Assembly (NCBI GenBank): GCA_012960315.1
Contig: DUBN01000091.1
Location: forward strand, 1-51,385
Direction: 5' to 3'
From: Acidimicrobiia bacterium
GTDB lineage: Bacteria; Actinomycetota; Acidimicrobiia; Acidimicrobiales; Poriferisodalaceae
DNA length: 51,385 bases
In this document: positions 41,470 through 49,753 of the stretch, in pieces
Layout: the number at the start of each line of letters is the position of its first letter
How positions within the stretch are numbered: the first letter of the stretch is position 1
Position numbers and translations under genes: made by a program
Notes under the pieces: generated by a model
Database searches by the model: none
The model's input: the letters and a program-made list of their open reading frames with translations, nothing else
Told to the model about the DNA's origin: nothing

Positions 41470-43518
41470 TTGACCGCAATGGGGGAGTCGGTGACCGAAG
41501 TTGGTGCCTACACAGGGATTCGAGTGCTGGAGATGGTGGAGGGAATCGCTGGTCCTTACGCCACCAGATTTTTCGCGGACCAAGGCTCCGATGTAATCAA
41601 AGTTGAACACCAACGAGGCGATTACTACAGGAAAGACCCTGGGTTTCAAGCCATCAACCGAAATAAACGGTCCGTTATCGTGGACGATGACAGGGATCTG
41701 GTAGCTACTGCTGATGTCGTGGTCGTCCCAAACCAATCTGAAGCAAACCGAATTCGTGGCCTGGCCCCAGGGTCCGTCATTGTTTCCTTTCCCACTTGGG
41801 GATCGCAGGGGCCGATGGCCAACCGACGGGGTTCAGCTGCGCAAGTCGCCGCTATGACGGGGATCGCATGGAATCAAGTGAGTTGGTCTGAAGGTCCTGT
41901 CCATGTTGTTCTCCCGCTGGCTTCCTATGGAGCTGGAATGCTCGGAGCTTTAGCTATAGCTGCAGGCCTATATGCACGCGAGGCTCACGGGTTCGCACCA
42001 ACATACGAAGTTTCCGACGTTGCAGGTGCAGGAGCGATGCAGGTAGGTGATTTTTGGTCCCCAGAAACAACTCAAGAACGAGATGGATCTAGTCCTCTCG
42101 GCCCCGCGGGAAGAGCACCTGCGTACCGCCCTTTTCGCGCAGGGGACGATCGCTGGTTCTTTGTTGCATGCGGTACTCGACGCTTCTATGAGTCACTGTT
42201 AAACGCGCTGGATCGCGTCGATCTATTAGAAGATCCGGACCTCAGCAATCCACCTTGGGGTCTCATCGAACCGGACCCATTGGCCAAAATTACGCCTATC
42301 TTTGAAAACCTTTTCTCGAAACGGAGCCGAGAAGAGTGGATAGAACTTCTGCGTGCACATGACGTCCCGTGCCAGCCCATCCAGACGAGGGCAGAATTTT
42401 TGGCGTCTGACTTGGCGCGATCTAACGAACTCATGGCGACCGTCCAGCATCCTGAACTGGGTTCCCTGTCAATGCCCACGCAGCCTTTGATCTTGGATGC
42501 CTGTCCATCTGAGTTGATACGTGTAGCGCCAAAGGTTGGTGAACACACTCGCCAAGTACTTGCCGAAGTTCACGTGCCCGCTAGTGGGTCGGGTCAAGGG
42601 GGACCGCCACTCGCCGGGACTCGCGCAATCGACTTGGCTTCGTTCATTGCTGGTCCCGTTATCACTCGCCACTTAGCGATGTTGGGTTCCGACGTCATCA
42701 AGGTTGAACCCGCTGACGGTGATCCGTTTCGCACCTTTAGCCCGATGTTTAATGGTTGGAATCAAGGTAAACGAGCGGTAACGCTTGACCTAAAAACCCA
42801 CACCGACCGCGAGTTTCTTTATCGAATGGTGTGCGACTCAGACGTGGTTGTAGAGAACTTCCGTCCTGGCGTTGCGGAACGATTGGGCTGTTCTAGTGCT
42901 GAACTTCGACAAATTCGGCCAGACGTGGTGTTAGTGAAAAGCCCTGGCTATGGCGCTGACCAATCGCGAGCTAGTCAACCGGCATTCGACCCCCTGTTGC
43001 AGGCCCTTGGCGGCATGATGGCAGCACAGGGCGGAGATGACGAACCCGTCTTTTTGACTGTTCCCGTTCACGACGCAGCGACTCCCATTATTGCTGCGTT
43101 TGGCGTTGTGACCGCGATGTATCACCGGTTGCGAACGGGGCAAACCCAGACCGTTCACACTTCACTCGTCCAAACCACCGCTGCTGCTCAGGTGGCAGAG
43201 TTCGTGGATTATGAGGCCCGACCAGAGGTCAGACAAGGCGGCTTTGATCACCAAGGCCCCGACCCAGACAATTGTTTTATCCAGCAGGATGGCGCATGGG
43301 TTTGGTCTGAGCCGCTCGGTCAAGTACCAGTCGAAACAAAGGGCTTCGTTGGTAGCGAGGTCGCCTTAGCGAACGACTTAGTCTGCGAGCACCTTGAATC
43401 ACCAGGATGGGGACCACTGAACCAAGTTGGACAGCTAATCAAGGGTGCGGGTCCGCACCCAGAGCGCGCTCCGCGTTTCAACGAACATGAGGCCGAGTTA
43501 CGTTTGGAATTTGACTAG
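41470..43518 (+). CDS. Tandem-domain CaiB/BaiF family III CoA-transferase
   Basis: This 682-residue protein consists of two CaiB-like domains. Domain 1 starts at about residue 16 (GIRVLEMVEGIAGPYATRFF) and domain 2 at about residue 382 (AGTRAIDLASFIAGPVITRHL). The catalytic Asp is present in domain 2 (Asp535, VHDAATP) but domain 1 has Ser152 there (LPLASYGAG), as in the gene at 1-2198. DVIKVE sits in both halves. The start is TTG 41470 (GGAGA upstream) or ATG 41479. The substrate is unknown. Its neighbours are a class II aldolase (divergent) and an SDR (convergent, 22 bp). Confidence 0.92.
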   Translation: MTAMGESVTEVGAYTGIRVLEMVEGIAGPYATRFFADQGSDVIKVEHQRGDYYRKDPGFQAINRNKRSVIVDDDRDLVATADVVVVPNQSEANRIRGLAPGSVIVSFPTWGSQGPMANRRGSAAQVAAMTGIAWNQVSWSEGPVHVVLPLASYGAGMLGALAIAAGLYAREAHGFAPTYEVSDVAGAGAMQVGDFWSPETTQERDGSSPLGPAGRAPAYRPFRAGDDRWFFVACGTRRFYESLLNALDRVDLLEDPDLSNPPWGLIEPDPLAKITPIFENLFSKRSREEWIELLRAHDVPCQPIQTRAEFLASDLARSNELMATVQHPELGSLSMPTQPLILDACPSELIRVAPKVGEHTRQVLAEVHVPASGSGQGGPPLAGTRAIDLASFIAGPVITRHLAMLGSDVIKVEPADGDPFRTFSPMFNGWNQGKRAVTLDLKTHTDREFLYRMVCDSDVVVENFRPGVAERLGCSSAELRQIRPDVVLVKSPGYGADQSRASQPAFDPLLQALGGMMAAQGGDDEPVFLTVPVHDAATPIIAAFGVVTAMYHRLRTGQTQTVHTSLVQTTAAAQVAEFVDYEARPEVRQGGFDHQGPDPDNCFIQQDGAWVWSEPLGQVPVETKGFVGSEVALANDLVCEHLESPGWGPLNQVGQLIKGAGPHPERAPRFNEHEAELRLEFD

Positions 43519-43540
43519 AAACTTTGTACTAGCGCAACTC

Positions 43541-44389
43541 TTATTCCACGTGCGTCACTTTTGGGGCCGGAGCATTGGCAACATCTACCCAACCCGAAAG
43601 CAAACCTGCGGTGTACCCACCATCTACAACGAGATGGTGGCCGTTGACCCAACGAGATTCACCAACGGCGAGCCACTCGATGGCTTCGGCGATCTCATCG
43701 GGACTCGCAGCGCGCCCTGAGTGAGCGAGAAGCCAGTCGATTCGCTCGTCGCCAATTTGCTCACGAAAGGTTGGTAGCAGTGGTGTGTCGACGGGTCCAG
43801 GGCTCACCACATTGCACCGGATACCAGTTCCTAAAAGTTCTCCGGCTTGGAGCATGCTCCAAACAATGACCGCTTCTTTAGAAAACGTGTACGGGTCAAC
43901 GCCAACAGATTTACTTCGATCACACCACCACTCTCGAGCTTGATCGTCGTCTAGCCCTAGAAGAAATTGGTGAACGTCTAACCGCTGCTGCCAGGCATTA
44001 CCGGAGATCGAACCAATGTTTACGATGCTCGCGCCGGCGGAAAAACGAGATGAGAAAGCGCGGCTGAGGGAACGCACCGCAAGAAGATTTACCTCCAAGA
44101 CTGTCGAAGCAGGTTGAGTACCGGGCACCCCGGCTACGTTGATCAAAGAAGCGAAAGTGGTTGGATCAAACTGATCGTCCAAATCTCGGATCAGGTTTTC
44201 AATGGCGTCAGAGTCACTGAGATCGCAACCGAAATGCGCAACGACATCGACGCCCTCGGGCGCGTTGTTTTGATCAACACTGATAACTGCGATGCCTTTT
44301 TCCGTTAAACGACCGCAAACAGCGTGGCCAATACCGGACGAAGAGCCTGTGACAATGGCAACACGAGCGCGGCTATCAACAGAAGACAC
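43541..44389 (-). CDS. SDR, coniferyl-alcohol/3-alpha-hydroxysteroid dehydrogenase-like
   Basis: This SDR of about 282 residues has the cofactor motif TGSSSGIGHAV, DQNN after beta-2 (NAD), NVAGVPG, NIGSISGNAWQ (active-site Ser) and YTFSKEA (Tyr-x3-Lys). A long insertion (about WQQRLDVHQFLLGLDDDQAREWW) before the active Tyr is typical of the 3-alpha-hydroxysteroid/coniferyl-alcohol dehydrogenase branch. The frame is open to 44494; GTG 44389 gives a family-like N-terminus but no ribosome site is clear, so the start is uncertain. Confidence 0.85.
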   Translation of the reverse strand: MSSVDSRARVAIVTGSSSGIGHAVCGRLTEKGIAVISVDQNNAPEGVDVVAHFGCDLSDSDAIENLIRDLDDQFDPTTFASLINVAGVPGTQPASTVLEVNLLAVRSLSRAFSSRFSAGASIVNIGSISGNAWQQRLDVHQFLLGLDDDQAREWWCDRSKSVGVDPYTFSKEAVIVWSMLQAGELLGTGIRCNVVSPGPVDTPLLPTFREQIGDERIDWLLAHSGRAASPDEIAEAIEWLAVGESRWVNGHHLVVDGGYTAGLLSGWVDVANAPAPKVTHVE

Positions 44390-44550
44390 CGCGATGAAGC
44401 TACTCGGGACCCGGTAAGTCAATGAACCACTGTTATCTAGAAAACTTGCGAGTAGCTGAAAACGTCTCTCCAAAAGGCGCCGTTGGTGTTGCATTGGGCA
44501 TCTGGTTTCCTCCGGCGTAGCATCGTGTTATCACTAGTAAAGAAGCCAAT

Positions 44551-45846
44551 ATGGTTGACCCTGACTATCTAAAATTCGACACGCTTTCGCTTCATGCTGG
44601 GCAAGAACCAGACCCAGTTACTGGCGCTCGCGCTGTGCCCATCTATCAGACCACTTCCTACAGCTTTGTTGATACCGAACAAGCCGCAGGGTTGTTCAAT
44701 CTTGAACAACCTGGGCATATCTACAGTCGAATCTCAAACCCGACTGTGGCTGTGCTTGAAGAGCGAATAGCTGCATTAGAAGGCGGGGTCGGCGCGGTCT
44801 GTACTGCTAGCGGGATGGCGGCGTTTCACTTAGCGGCCGCGACGATTATGAGCGCAGGTAACCACGTTGTGGCTAGCCGCAACATTTACGGCGGTACGCA
44901 CAATATGTTGAACCTGACAATGCCCAGGTTTGGCATTACAACGACATTTGTTGATCCGCGAGATCCTGAAGCTTGGCGGGCCGCTATCACTGCAGACACC
45001 CGGGTCTTATTTGCGGAAACCCTAGGTAATCCGGGGATCGAGGTTCTTGACGTTCCCTTGGTTGCCGAAATCGCTCATGAACATGGTCTTCCCTTGATGG
45101 TTGACGCGACATTCACGACGCCCTACCTAATGAAACCCATTGACCTGGGCGCTGACATCGTTATGCATTCGGTTACCAAGTTCATGGGCGGTCATGGCAT
45201 TGCGCTAGGCGGCGTGATTGTCGATGGCGGAAGATTCGACTGGGCAGCCAATGAAAAGTTCCCCACCCTTTCCCAACCATATGACGGCTATCACGGCATC
45301 ACCTTTGCAGAAGAATATGGTCACCAAGCCCTTTCCATGCGCGCCAGAGCCGAAGGGCTTCGCGACTTCGGTGCAGCAATGAGTCCGACCAACGCATTCC
45401 ATCTCCTACAAGGGATCGAGACACTGCCGCTACGGATGAAACGCCACGTCGAGAACGCAATTTCAGTGATTGACTTTCTCGAAACAAATGATGCTGTTGC
45501 TTGGGTTAGTCACCCCTCCGTAACGACTCACCCAGACCATGATCTGGCGCAACGACTGCTTCCCAAAGGAGCCGGAGCCATTCTGTCCTTTGGTGTCGTC
45601 GGGGGACGAGAGGCCGGCCGTCGGTTTATCGAAAACGTCCAACTTGCGTCGCATCTAGCCAATGTCGGCGATGCTAAGACTCTCGTTCTTCATCCAGCCT
45701 CAACGACACATCAACAACTCAGTGCAGAAGATCTGACAGCGGCAGGAGTCGGAGAGGACCTGATTCGGTTGTCGGTAGGCCTTGAGGACCCTGAAGACAT
45801 CATCGCGGACTTGAGCCGAGCCCTTCGGGCTTCCCAAAAGGGATAG
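44551..45846 (+). CDS. metY: O-acetylhomoserine (thiol)-lyase / homocysteine synthase
   Basis: This 431-residue PLP enzyme forms homocysteine from O-acetylhomoserine and sulfide in methionine synthesis. The N-terminus (FDTLSLHAGQEPDPVTGARAVPIYQTTSY), IYSRISNPT, ASGMAAFHLA and NIYGGTHN match MetY. VDATFTTPYL and HSVTKFMGGHG hold the PLP pocket and the lysine. Its length fits MetY (about 430) rather than MetB/MetC (about 390). An alpha/beta hydrolase follows after 5 bp. No MetX lies nearby. Confidence 0.94.
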   Translation: MVDPDYLKFDTLSLHAGQEPDPVTGARAVPIYQTTSYSFVDTEQAAGLFNLEQPGHIYSRISNPTVAVLEERIAALEGGVGAVCTASGMAAFHLAAATIMSAGNHVVASRNIYGGTHNMLNLTMPRFGITTTFVDPRDPEAWRAAITADTRVLFAETLGNPGIEVLDVPLVAEIAHEHGLPLMVDATFTTPYLMKPIDLGADIVMHSVTKFMGGHGIALGGVIVDGGRFDWAANEKFPTLSQPYDGYHGITFAEEYGHQALSMRARAEGLRDFGAAMSPTNAFHLLQGIETLPLRMKRHVENAISVIDFLETNDAVAWVSHPSVTTHPDHDLAQRLLPKGAGAILSFGVVGGREAGRRFIENVQLASHLANVGDAKTLVLHPASTTHQQLSAEDLTAAGVGEDLIRLSVGLEDPEDIIADLSRALRASQKG

Positions 45847-45851
45847 GTGCT

Positions 45852-46640
45852 ATGAACTTTGAATGTAGAGGCGAAGTCGTTAATTATGCGACAGGCGGAG
45901 TTGCGATTGATCGCGAACTCCCCTTAGTCGTGTTGTTACACGGCGCCGGTATGGATCGAACAGTATGGAGTCAACAGACCCGATATCTGGCTCACCATGG
46001 TTTCGCCGTCATGGCCGTAGACTTTCCAGGTCACGGCGAATCGGGCGGCATGCCGCTTTCTTCTGTGAAGGAAATGGCAGATTGGGTATCTGAATTCATC
46101 GCAGAAGTCGACATGGGACCGGCTTGTCTCATCGGCCATTCGATGGGAAGTTTGGTTTCCCTGGAAGCCGCTGCTCACCATCCCGAGTCTGTAGAACGAC
46201 TGGTCCTGCTAGGAACCGCTCCTGCGATGCCGGTGCACCCGGACCTACTTGGTGCCGCAGAGCGAAATGAAGTCTTGGCCCCACAATTGATGACAAGTTG
46301 GGCCCATGGAACTAGAGCGCACATAGCGGGAAATCCAACCCCAGGTCTCTGGATGCGCAGTGGATGCCAAGCGCTGCTGGAAAGAGCCAAGGACGGCGTA
46401 ATCTTCAACGACCTCAGGGCCTGCGACGCCTATGAAGCGGGCGATGTCGCTGCGATGATTACGTGCACAACAACAGTTGTAGTCGGTAGCGAAGACAAAA
46501 TGACTCCACCGCGAGCTACTGCACATCTGGTCGCCGGATTATCTGACGTAGACCTCAAACACCTAGACGGTGTTGGTCACATGATGATGATTGAAGTCCC
46601 TGATCGCATACGAGAAATACTTTTATCTGCCCTGCGATAA
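45852..46640 (+). CDS. Alpha/beta-hydrolase
   Basis: This 262-residue alpha/beta-hydrolase has the oxyanion-hole motif LLHGAGMDRTVW, the nucleophile elbow IGHSMGS, the Asp in VVGSEDKMTPP and the His in GVGHMMMIE. VDFPGHGESGG is usual. It follows metY after 5 bp and is followed by the HadA-like gene after 66 bp. It is not clearly MetX-type (no typical acetyltransferase features seen). An esterase, thioesterase or C-C hydrolase is possible. The substrate is unknown. Confidence 0.88.
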   Translation: MNFECRGEVVNYATGGVAIDRELPLVVLLHGAGMDRTVWSQQTRYLAHHGFAVMAVDFPGHGESGGMPLSSVKEMADWVSEFIAEVDMGPACLIGHSMGSLVSLEAAAHHPESVERLVLLGTAPAMPVHPDLLGAAERNEVLAPQLMTSWAHGTRAHIAGNPTPGLWMRSGCQALLERAKDGVIFNDLRACDAYEAGDVAAMITCTTTVVVGSEDKMTPPRATAHLVAGLSDVDLKHLDGVGHMMMIEVPDRIREILLSALR

Positions 46641-46706
46641 CTCGAGGCGACAAACAGGGCTGATCAGTGTCATGATTCAGCAACCTTCATCCGAGTAGGA
46701 GGACCC

Positions 46707-47231
46707 ATGGCAGTGGACCATTTCCCGGTCGAGGCTTCGCACATTTTGATGTTCGCTAGAGCGATCGGAGACACGAACCCGATTTATCATGATGAGTCGC
46801 ATGCAGCCGGAACCGAGGTGGGGTCAATAATTGCCCCACCGACATTCGCTCAAGCGAGTGCCCAATTTGACCCTGATTATTTCCTTCGCCCCAAAGCGGG
46901 ACAGAAATGGTTCGGTAGCGGTGGCACAGCTTCTGGAATCATCGGAGGCGAGAAAAAAGAGGCATCGAACTCCGAAGGTGAGGAAAAGGAATCCGGCTCC
47001 GCAGCCGGAGGGCTTCATGCCGAACAACACTTCACCTACCACAGGCACCTAAAGCCCGGTGATGTTCTCACAGCAGAAACGAAACCAGGCGAGAGCTGGG
47101 AGAAAGAATCCAAACGGGCGGGCGTTCTGAAATTCAGTGAAAGCATCACCGAGTACAGAGATCAGAGCGGCAAGTTAGTAGTCACCGCCCGAGGCGTCGG
47201 TGTGGTGACCGAAAAAGTGATCGAACAGTAG
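46707..47231 (+). CDS. MaoC-like dehydratase N-half (FAS1_DH/HadA-type subunit)
   Basis: This 174-residue hotdog protein has ASHILMFARAIGDTNPIYHDE and IIAPPTFAQASAQFD, the N-terminal half of actinobacterial (R)-hydratase pairs. FTYHRHLKPGDVL marks the binding loop. It lacks the classic catalytic Asp-His dyad of hydratase 2, which the next gene supplies. An acidic low-complexity stretch (about residues 92-110, GEKKEASNSEGEEKESGS) is inserted. It has GGAGGA upstream of ATG 46707, and the next gene follows after 11 bp. The pair should hydrate or dehydrate 3-hydroxyacyl-CoA esters. Confidence 0.88.
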   Translation: MAVDHFPVEASHILMFARAIGDTNPIYHDESHAAGTEVGSIIAPPTFAQASAQFDPDYFLRPKAGQKWFGSGGTASGIIGGEKKEASNSEGEEKESGSAAGGLHAEQHFTYHRHLKPGDVLTAETKPGESWEKESKRAGVLKFSESITEYRDQSGKLVVTARGVGVVTEKVIEQ

Positions 47232-47242
47232 GGGACAGACAA

Positions 47243-47662
47243 ATGTCACTAAATGCAAGCGAAATCAAAGTCGGCGATTCCTACTCGGAACTGATCGTTG
47301 AAGACCTCACCCGTACTCAGATTGTTCAATACGCAGGAGCCTCCGGTGATTACAACCCCGTTCACAGCGATGAGAAATTCGTAACCGAGGTAGCCGGATA
47401 CCCAACGGTTTTTGCCCATGGCATGCTCACAATGGGCATGACAGGGCGGATGATCACGAACTACGTGGGAGACGGCCGATTGACTTACTACGGGGTGCGT
47501 TTCGTGAATCAGGTATGGCCGGGCGACACGTTGACAGCCAGAGCAGAAATAGCAGGTATTCGAGAAGAAGACGGTGAAACTCTCGTTGACTTGACCATTT
47601 CGACCACCAACCAAGATGAGAACTTCGTCTTAACGGGTAACGCCACTGCTCGAACTAGCTAA
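47243..47662 (+). CDS. MaoC-like (R)-specific enoyl-CoA hydratase (HadB-type subunit)
   Basis: This 139-residue protein has the hydratase-2 motif YAGASGDYNPVHSDEKFV, with the catalytic Asp and His. It also has TVFAHGMLTMGMTGRMITNYVG and VWPGDTLTARAEIAG. It probably forms a heterodimer with the protein encoded 11 bp upstream, as in mycobacterial HadAB-type dehydratases, and would act on a 3-hydroxyacyl-CoA or acyl-ACP in the beta-oxidation of this region. It ends before a 166 bp gap without a gene. Confidence 0.9.
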   Translation: MSLNASEIKVGDSYSELIVEDLTRTQIVQYAGASGDYNPVHSDEKFVTEVAGYPTVFAHGMLTMGMTGRMITNYVGDGRLTYYGVRFVNQVWPGDTLTARAEIAGIREEDGETLVDLTISTTNQDENFVLTGNATARTS

Positions 47663-47828
47663 ACGAGGCTTTGAGAGTGTTGGTAGTAGTTAAAACCCCA
47701 AAGCTGCGGTTCACGTAACTTCCCAACAGTGCATAGCCTTGAGGACGGCCTAAGTGTCGTAGACGCGAACGCCTGAAAATAATCAAAGTCGTGGCTTTGG
47801 GAATTTTAAAGGCTATTCCTTGCGAGAG

Positions 47829-49085
47829 TCAACCTTTTGCGCGTCCTGCGTAGCCAAACAATTTTCCGGCTACCTTCCGTATCTGTATTTCCTCAGCGCC
47901 TTCGGTTATGCGATAACGCCGGTGGTGTCTATAGATGTGTTCGAAGGGCATGCTTCGGCCATATCCGACTCCTCCACAACTCTGCATGGCCCGATCAGCG
48001 GCGTCGCAGCAGAATCTGTTTCCCCTGTAGTTACACATGGCCACACGATCGGTTATCTCCATGTGGTCTGTGCCTTGGTCCATTTCCCAAGCGGTTTTCC
48101 ATATGAGGGCCCTGATCATTTCCGCTTCGGTATACAACTCGGCCAGGGGAAATTGGATTGCTTGGTTTTGAGATAACGGCTTTCCGAAGGTTGTTCTACC
48201 GTTCACGTAGTCCACGGCTACGTCAATGCAATGGAGACCCGCGCCGACTGAAGATGCGGCTTGTCGGATTCGGTTCTCGTGAACGAAAAGCTGGGCGGTT
48301 TGCAGGCCTCGGGCTTCGTCTCCGAGAATGTCGCCGTTGTGAACTCGCACGTCGGTCAAGCGAACATGAGCATGGTCTGTTGGCATGTTGAAGGTCCACA
48401 TGAACTCTTCGACTTTGAACCCAGGCGACTCCACCGGGACAATGAAACAGGTGATCCCATGGCCCTCTCCAGGATTCCCCGAAGTCCGGGCAAAGATATA
48501 ATCGTGTGTCGCGTGGTGGAGTCCGGTATTCCAGTATTTCTCGCCGTTTATGACCCACTCGTCGCCGTCGCGAACAGCGGTCGTTTCCATCCAAGTCGCA
48601 TCAGAGCCATGAAGCGGTTCCGTTAGCCCAAACCCAATACGGGCTGTTCCCTCGAGGATCTTTGGTATCCACTTTTGTTGTTGGTCCTCTGAACCAAATT
48701 TTTCCATCATCAACACCGTGGGAAAATTTCCGATGATCGAATTCTCATTTTGTAAGTCGTTATGGAGGCCGAGTCCTTTACGAGCCAAATGTTCCCGCAC
48801 GATGGCCATCCCCAAATTGGTGCCATCTTTCCCACCGAAACGTTTCGGGAGATGCCATCGCAGGAAACCTGCCGCATCGGCTTCCGTTCGCATTCTTCCC
48901 AGAAGCTGTTCCCACTCTGCGTTAGGTAGACCATCCCGGTCCCAGTCGGTACGGGAGTCTTCGCGGCGGTGATCGAAGAATCGAATGTTGTCGTTTTCAT
49001 TTTCTATCGGCTTGATTACGTCTTCGATGAACTCATCAAGATCGTCAAGTAATTGTTGAATGTCGTTAGGAATAGCGAAGTCCAT
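47829..49085 (-). CDS. Acyl-CoA dehydrogenase family protein, FadE-like
   Basis: This 418-residue protein has FGLTEPLHGSDATWMETTAV and VINGEKYWNTGLHHATHDYIFA in the middle domain, and FGKPLSQNQAIQFPLAEL plus YRITEGAEEIQIRKVAGKLFGYAG at the C-terminus. It is closest to the long, C-terminally conserved acyl-CoA dehydrogenases of actinobacteria. The start ATG 49085 fits homologues; a longer frame begins at 49115. The gene is divergent from the predicted selenoprotein, with a 28 bp gap. The ribosome site is weak. Confidence 0.9.
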   Translation of the reverse strand: MDFAIPNDIQQLLDDLDEFIEDVIKPIENENDNIRFFDHRREDSRTDWDRDGLPNAEWEQLLGRMRTEADAAGFLRWHLPKRFGGKDGTNLGMAIVREHLARKGLGLHNDLQNENSIIGNFPTVLMMEKFGSEDQQQKWIPKILEGTARIGFGLTEPLHGSDATWMETTAVRDGDEWVINGEKYWNTGLHHATHDYIFARTSGNPGEGHGITCFIVPVESPGFKVEEFMWTFNMPTDHAHVRLTDVRVHNGDILGDEARGLQTAQLFVHENRIRQAASSVGAGLHCIDVAVDYVNGRTTFGKPLSQNQAIQFPLAELYTEAEMIRALIWKTAWEMDQGTDHMEITDRVAMCNYRGNRFCCDAADRAMQSCGGVGYGRSMPFEHIYRHHRRYRITEGAEEIQIRKVAGKLFGYAGRAKG

Positions 49086-49113
49086 AGGCAGCGAACGTAT
49101 ACCGTCGAACCTC

Positions 49114-49719
49114 ATGGTGTTGCCGATTGTTGTCTGGTCGGACTTTCTTTGACCCTGGTGTCACTTGGCGCGGGCCCGTGCGGCTCGCCTCGAAGCACGA
49201 CACGAAATTGCCGTTTCATGGTTGCCATATGAATTGCACCCTGAAATTCCAGATGGCGGTGTACCCAACGAACGCCAGTTCTCAACTCTTCAGCCGATAG
49301 CGGAAGAACTAGGGGTAAGATTGGTGCCGCCCAATCGGTTCCATCCAACGAGGCGAGCCCATCAGGCTGCCCTCGTCGTGGAATATGCCTCACCCAAAGA
49401 GGCAACCATTTACCACGACCGAATTTACGCCTCAGTTTGGGAAGATCAGCTAGATATAGAAAACCCTGAGGTACTCAGCGAGTTGGCCAACGACTTAGCC
49501 GTCCCCTCAGAGATCATTAGGCGGGTAGTTAGCAATGACGAGTTGTGGCCAGCAGTGGTTTCCTCAATGGAAAGAGCCCACGAATGGGGCGCTACCGGTA
49601 CCCCTAGCTGGGTAATCGACAACAAACTTATGGTTCCCGGTCTACAAGATGACGACTTTTTTGACCGGGTAATCGAACGTTTAGCCGTCATTAAAGACAG
49701 CGAAGAGCATTCAGGATAA
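49114..49719 (+). CDS. Predicted selenoprotein: FrnE/DsbA-family thioredoxin-fold oxidoreductase with UPWC motif
   Basis: DsbA/FrnE proteins carry a CPWC redox site after strand 1. The frame from ATG 49114 reads VLPIVVWSDFL, then TGA (49150-49152), then PWCHLARARAARLEA, and continues through SWLPYELHPEIPDGG and TGTPSWVIDNKLMVPGL, both typical of FrnE. The TGA falls on codon 13, exactly the first Cys of CPWC, so it probably encodes selenocysteine (UPWC). Read through, the protein has 201 residues, the family length. A plain reading would start at TTG 49165 and lose both strand 1 and the redox site. A bacterial SECIS-like hairpin follows. Sec machinery is not in the window. Alternatives are a nonsense mutation or a base-call error. 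Confidence 0.85.
49150..49152 (+). other. Predicted selenocysteine codon (in-frame TGA)
   Basis: The TGA is codon 13 of the FrnE-like frame and replaces the first Cys of the CPWC motif, followed by Pro-Trp-Cys. The frame is otherwise open from 49114 to 49719. Sec at the first position of UxxC sites is a known pattern in redox selenoproteins. Confidence 0.8.
49167..49189 (+). promoter_or_regulatory. Candidate bacterial SECIS hairpin
   Basis: Downstream of the TGA the sequence can fold as GGCG (49167-49170) pairing with CGCC (49186-49189) and GCC (49174-49176) with GGC (49182-49184). This leaves a five-base loop CGTGC with G as the second loop base, 26 nt after the TGA. A rival fold pairs GCGCG (49168-49172) with CGTGC (49177-49181) around loop GGCC, with G as the first loop base. 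Both satisfy the usual bSECIS rule of an early loop G at this distance. GC-rich DNA can fold by chance, so this is supporting evidence only. Confidence 0.5.
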
Positions 49720-49753
49720 TCATCTATGTCTAGGCCTTGGTACTGTCCTCGGT

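Noticed and set aside
40594-41736. 380-residue version of the class II aldolase starting at 41736
   Set aside because: The extra N-terminus lies inside the tandem CoA-transferase gene on the other strand and is not family-like; ATG 41382 matches homologues.
47697-47801. Eight-base inverted repeat (CCCAAAGC / GCTTTGGG) in the gap after the HadB-like gene as a terminator
   Set aside because: The arms are 89 bases apart and no T-run follows; probably chance.
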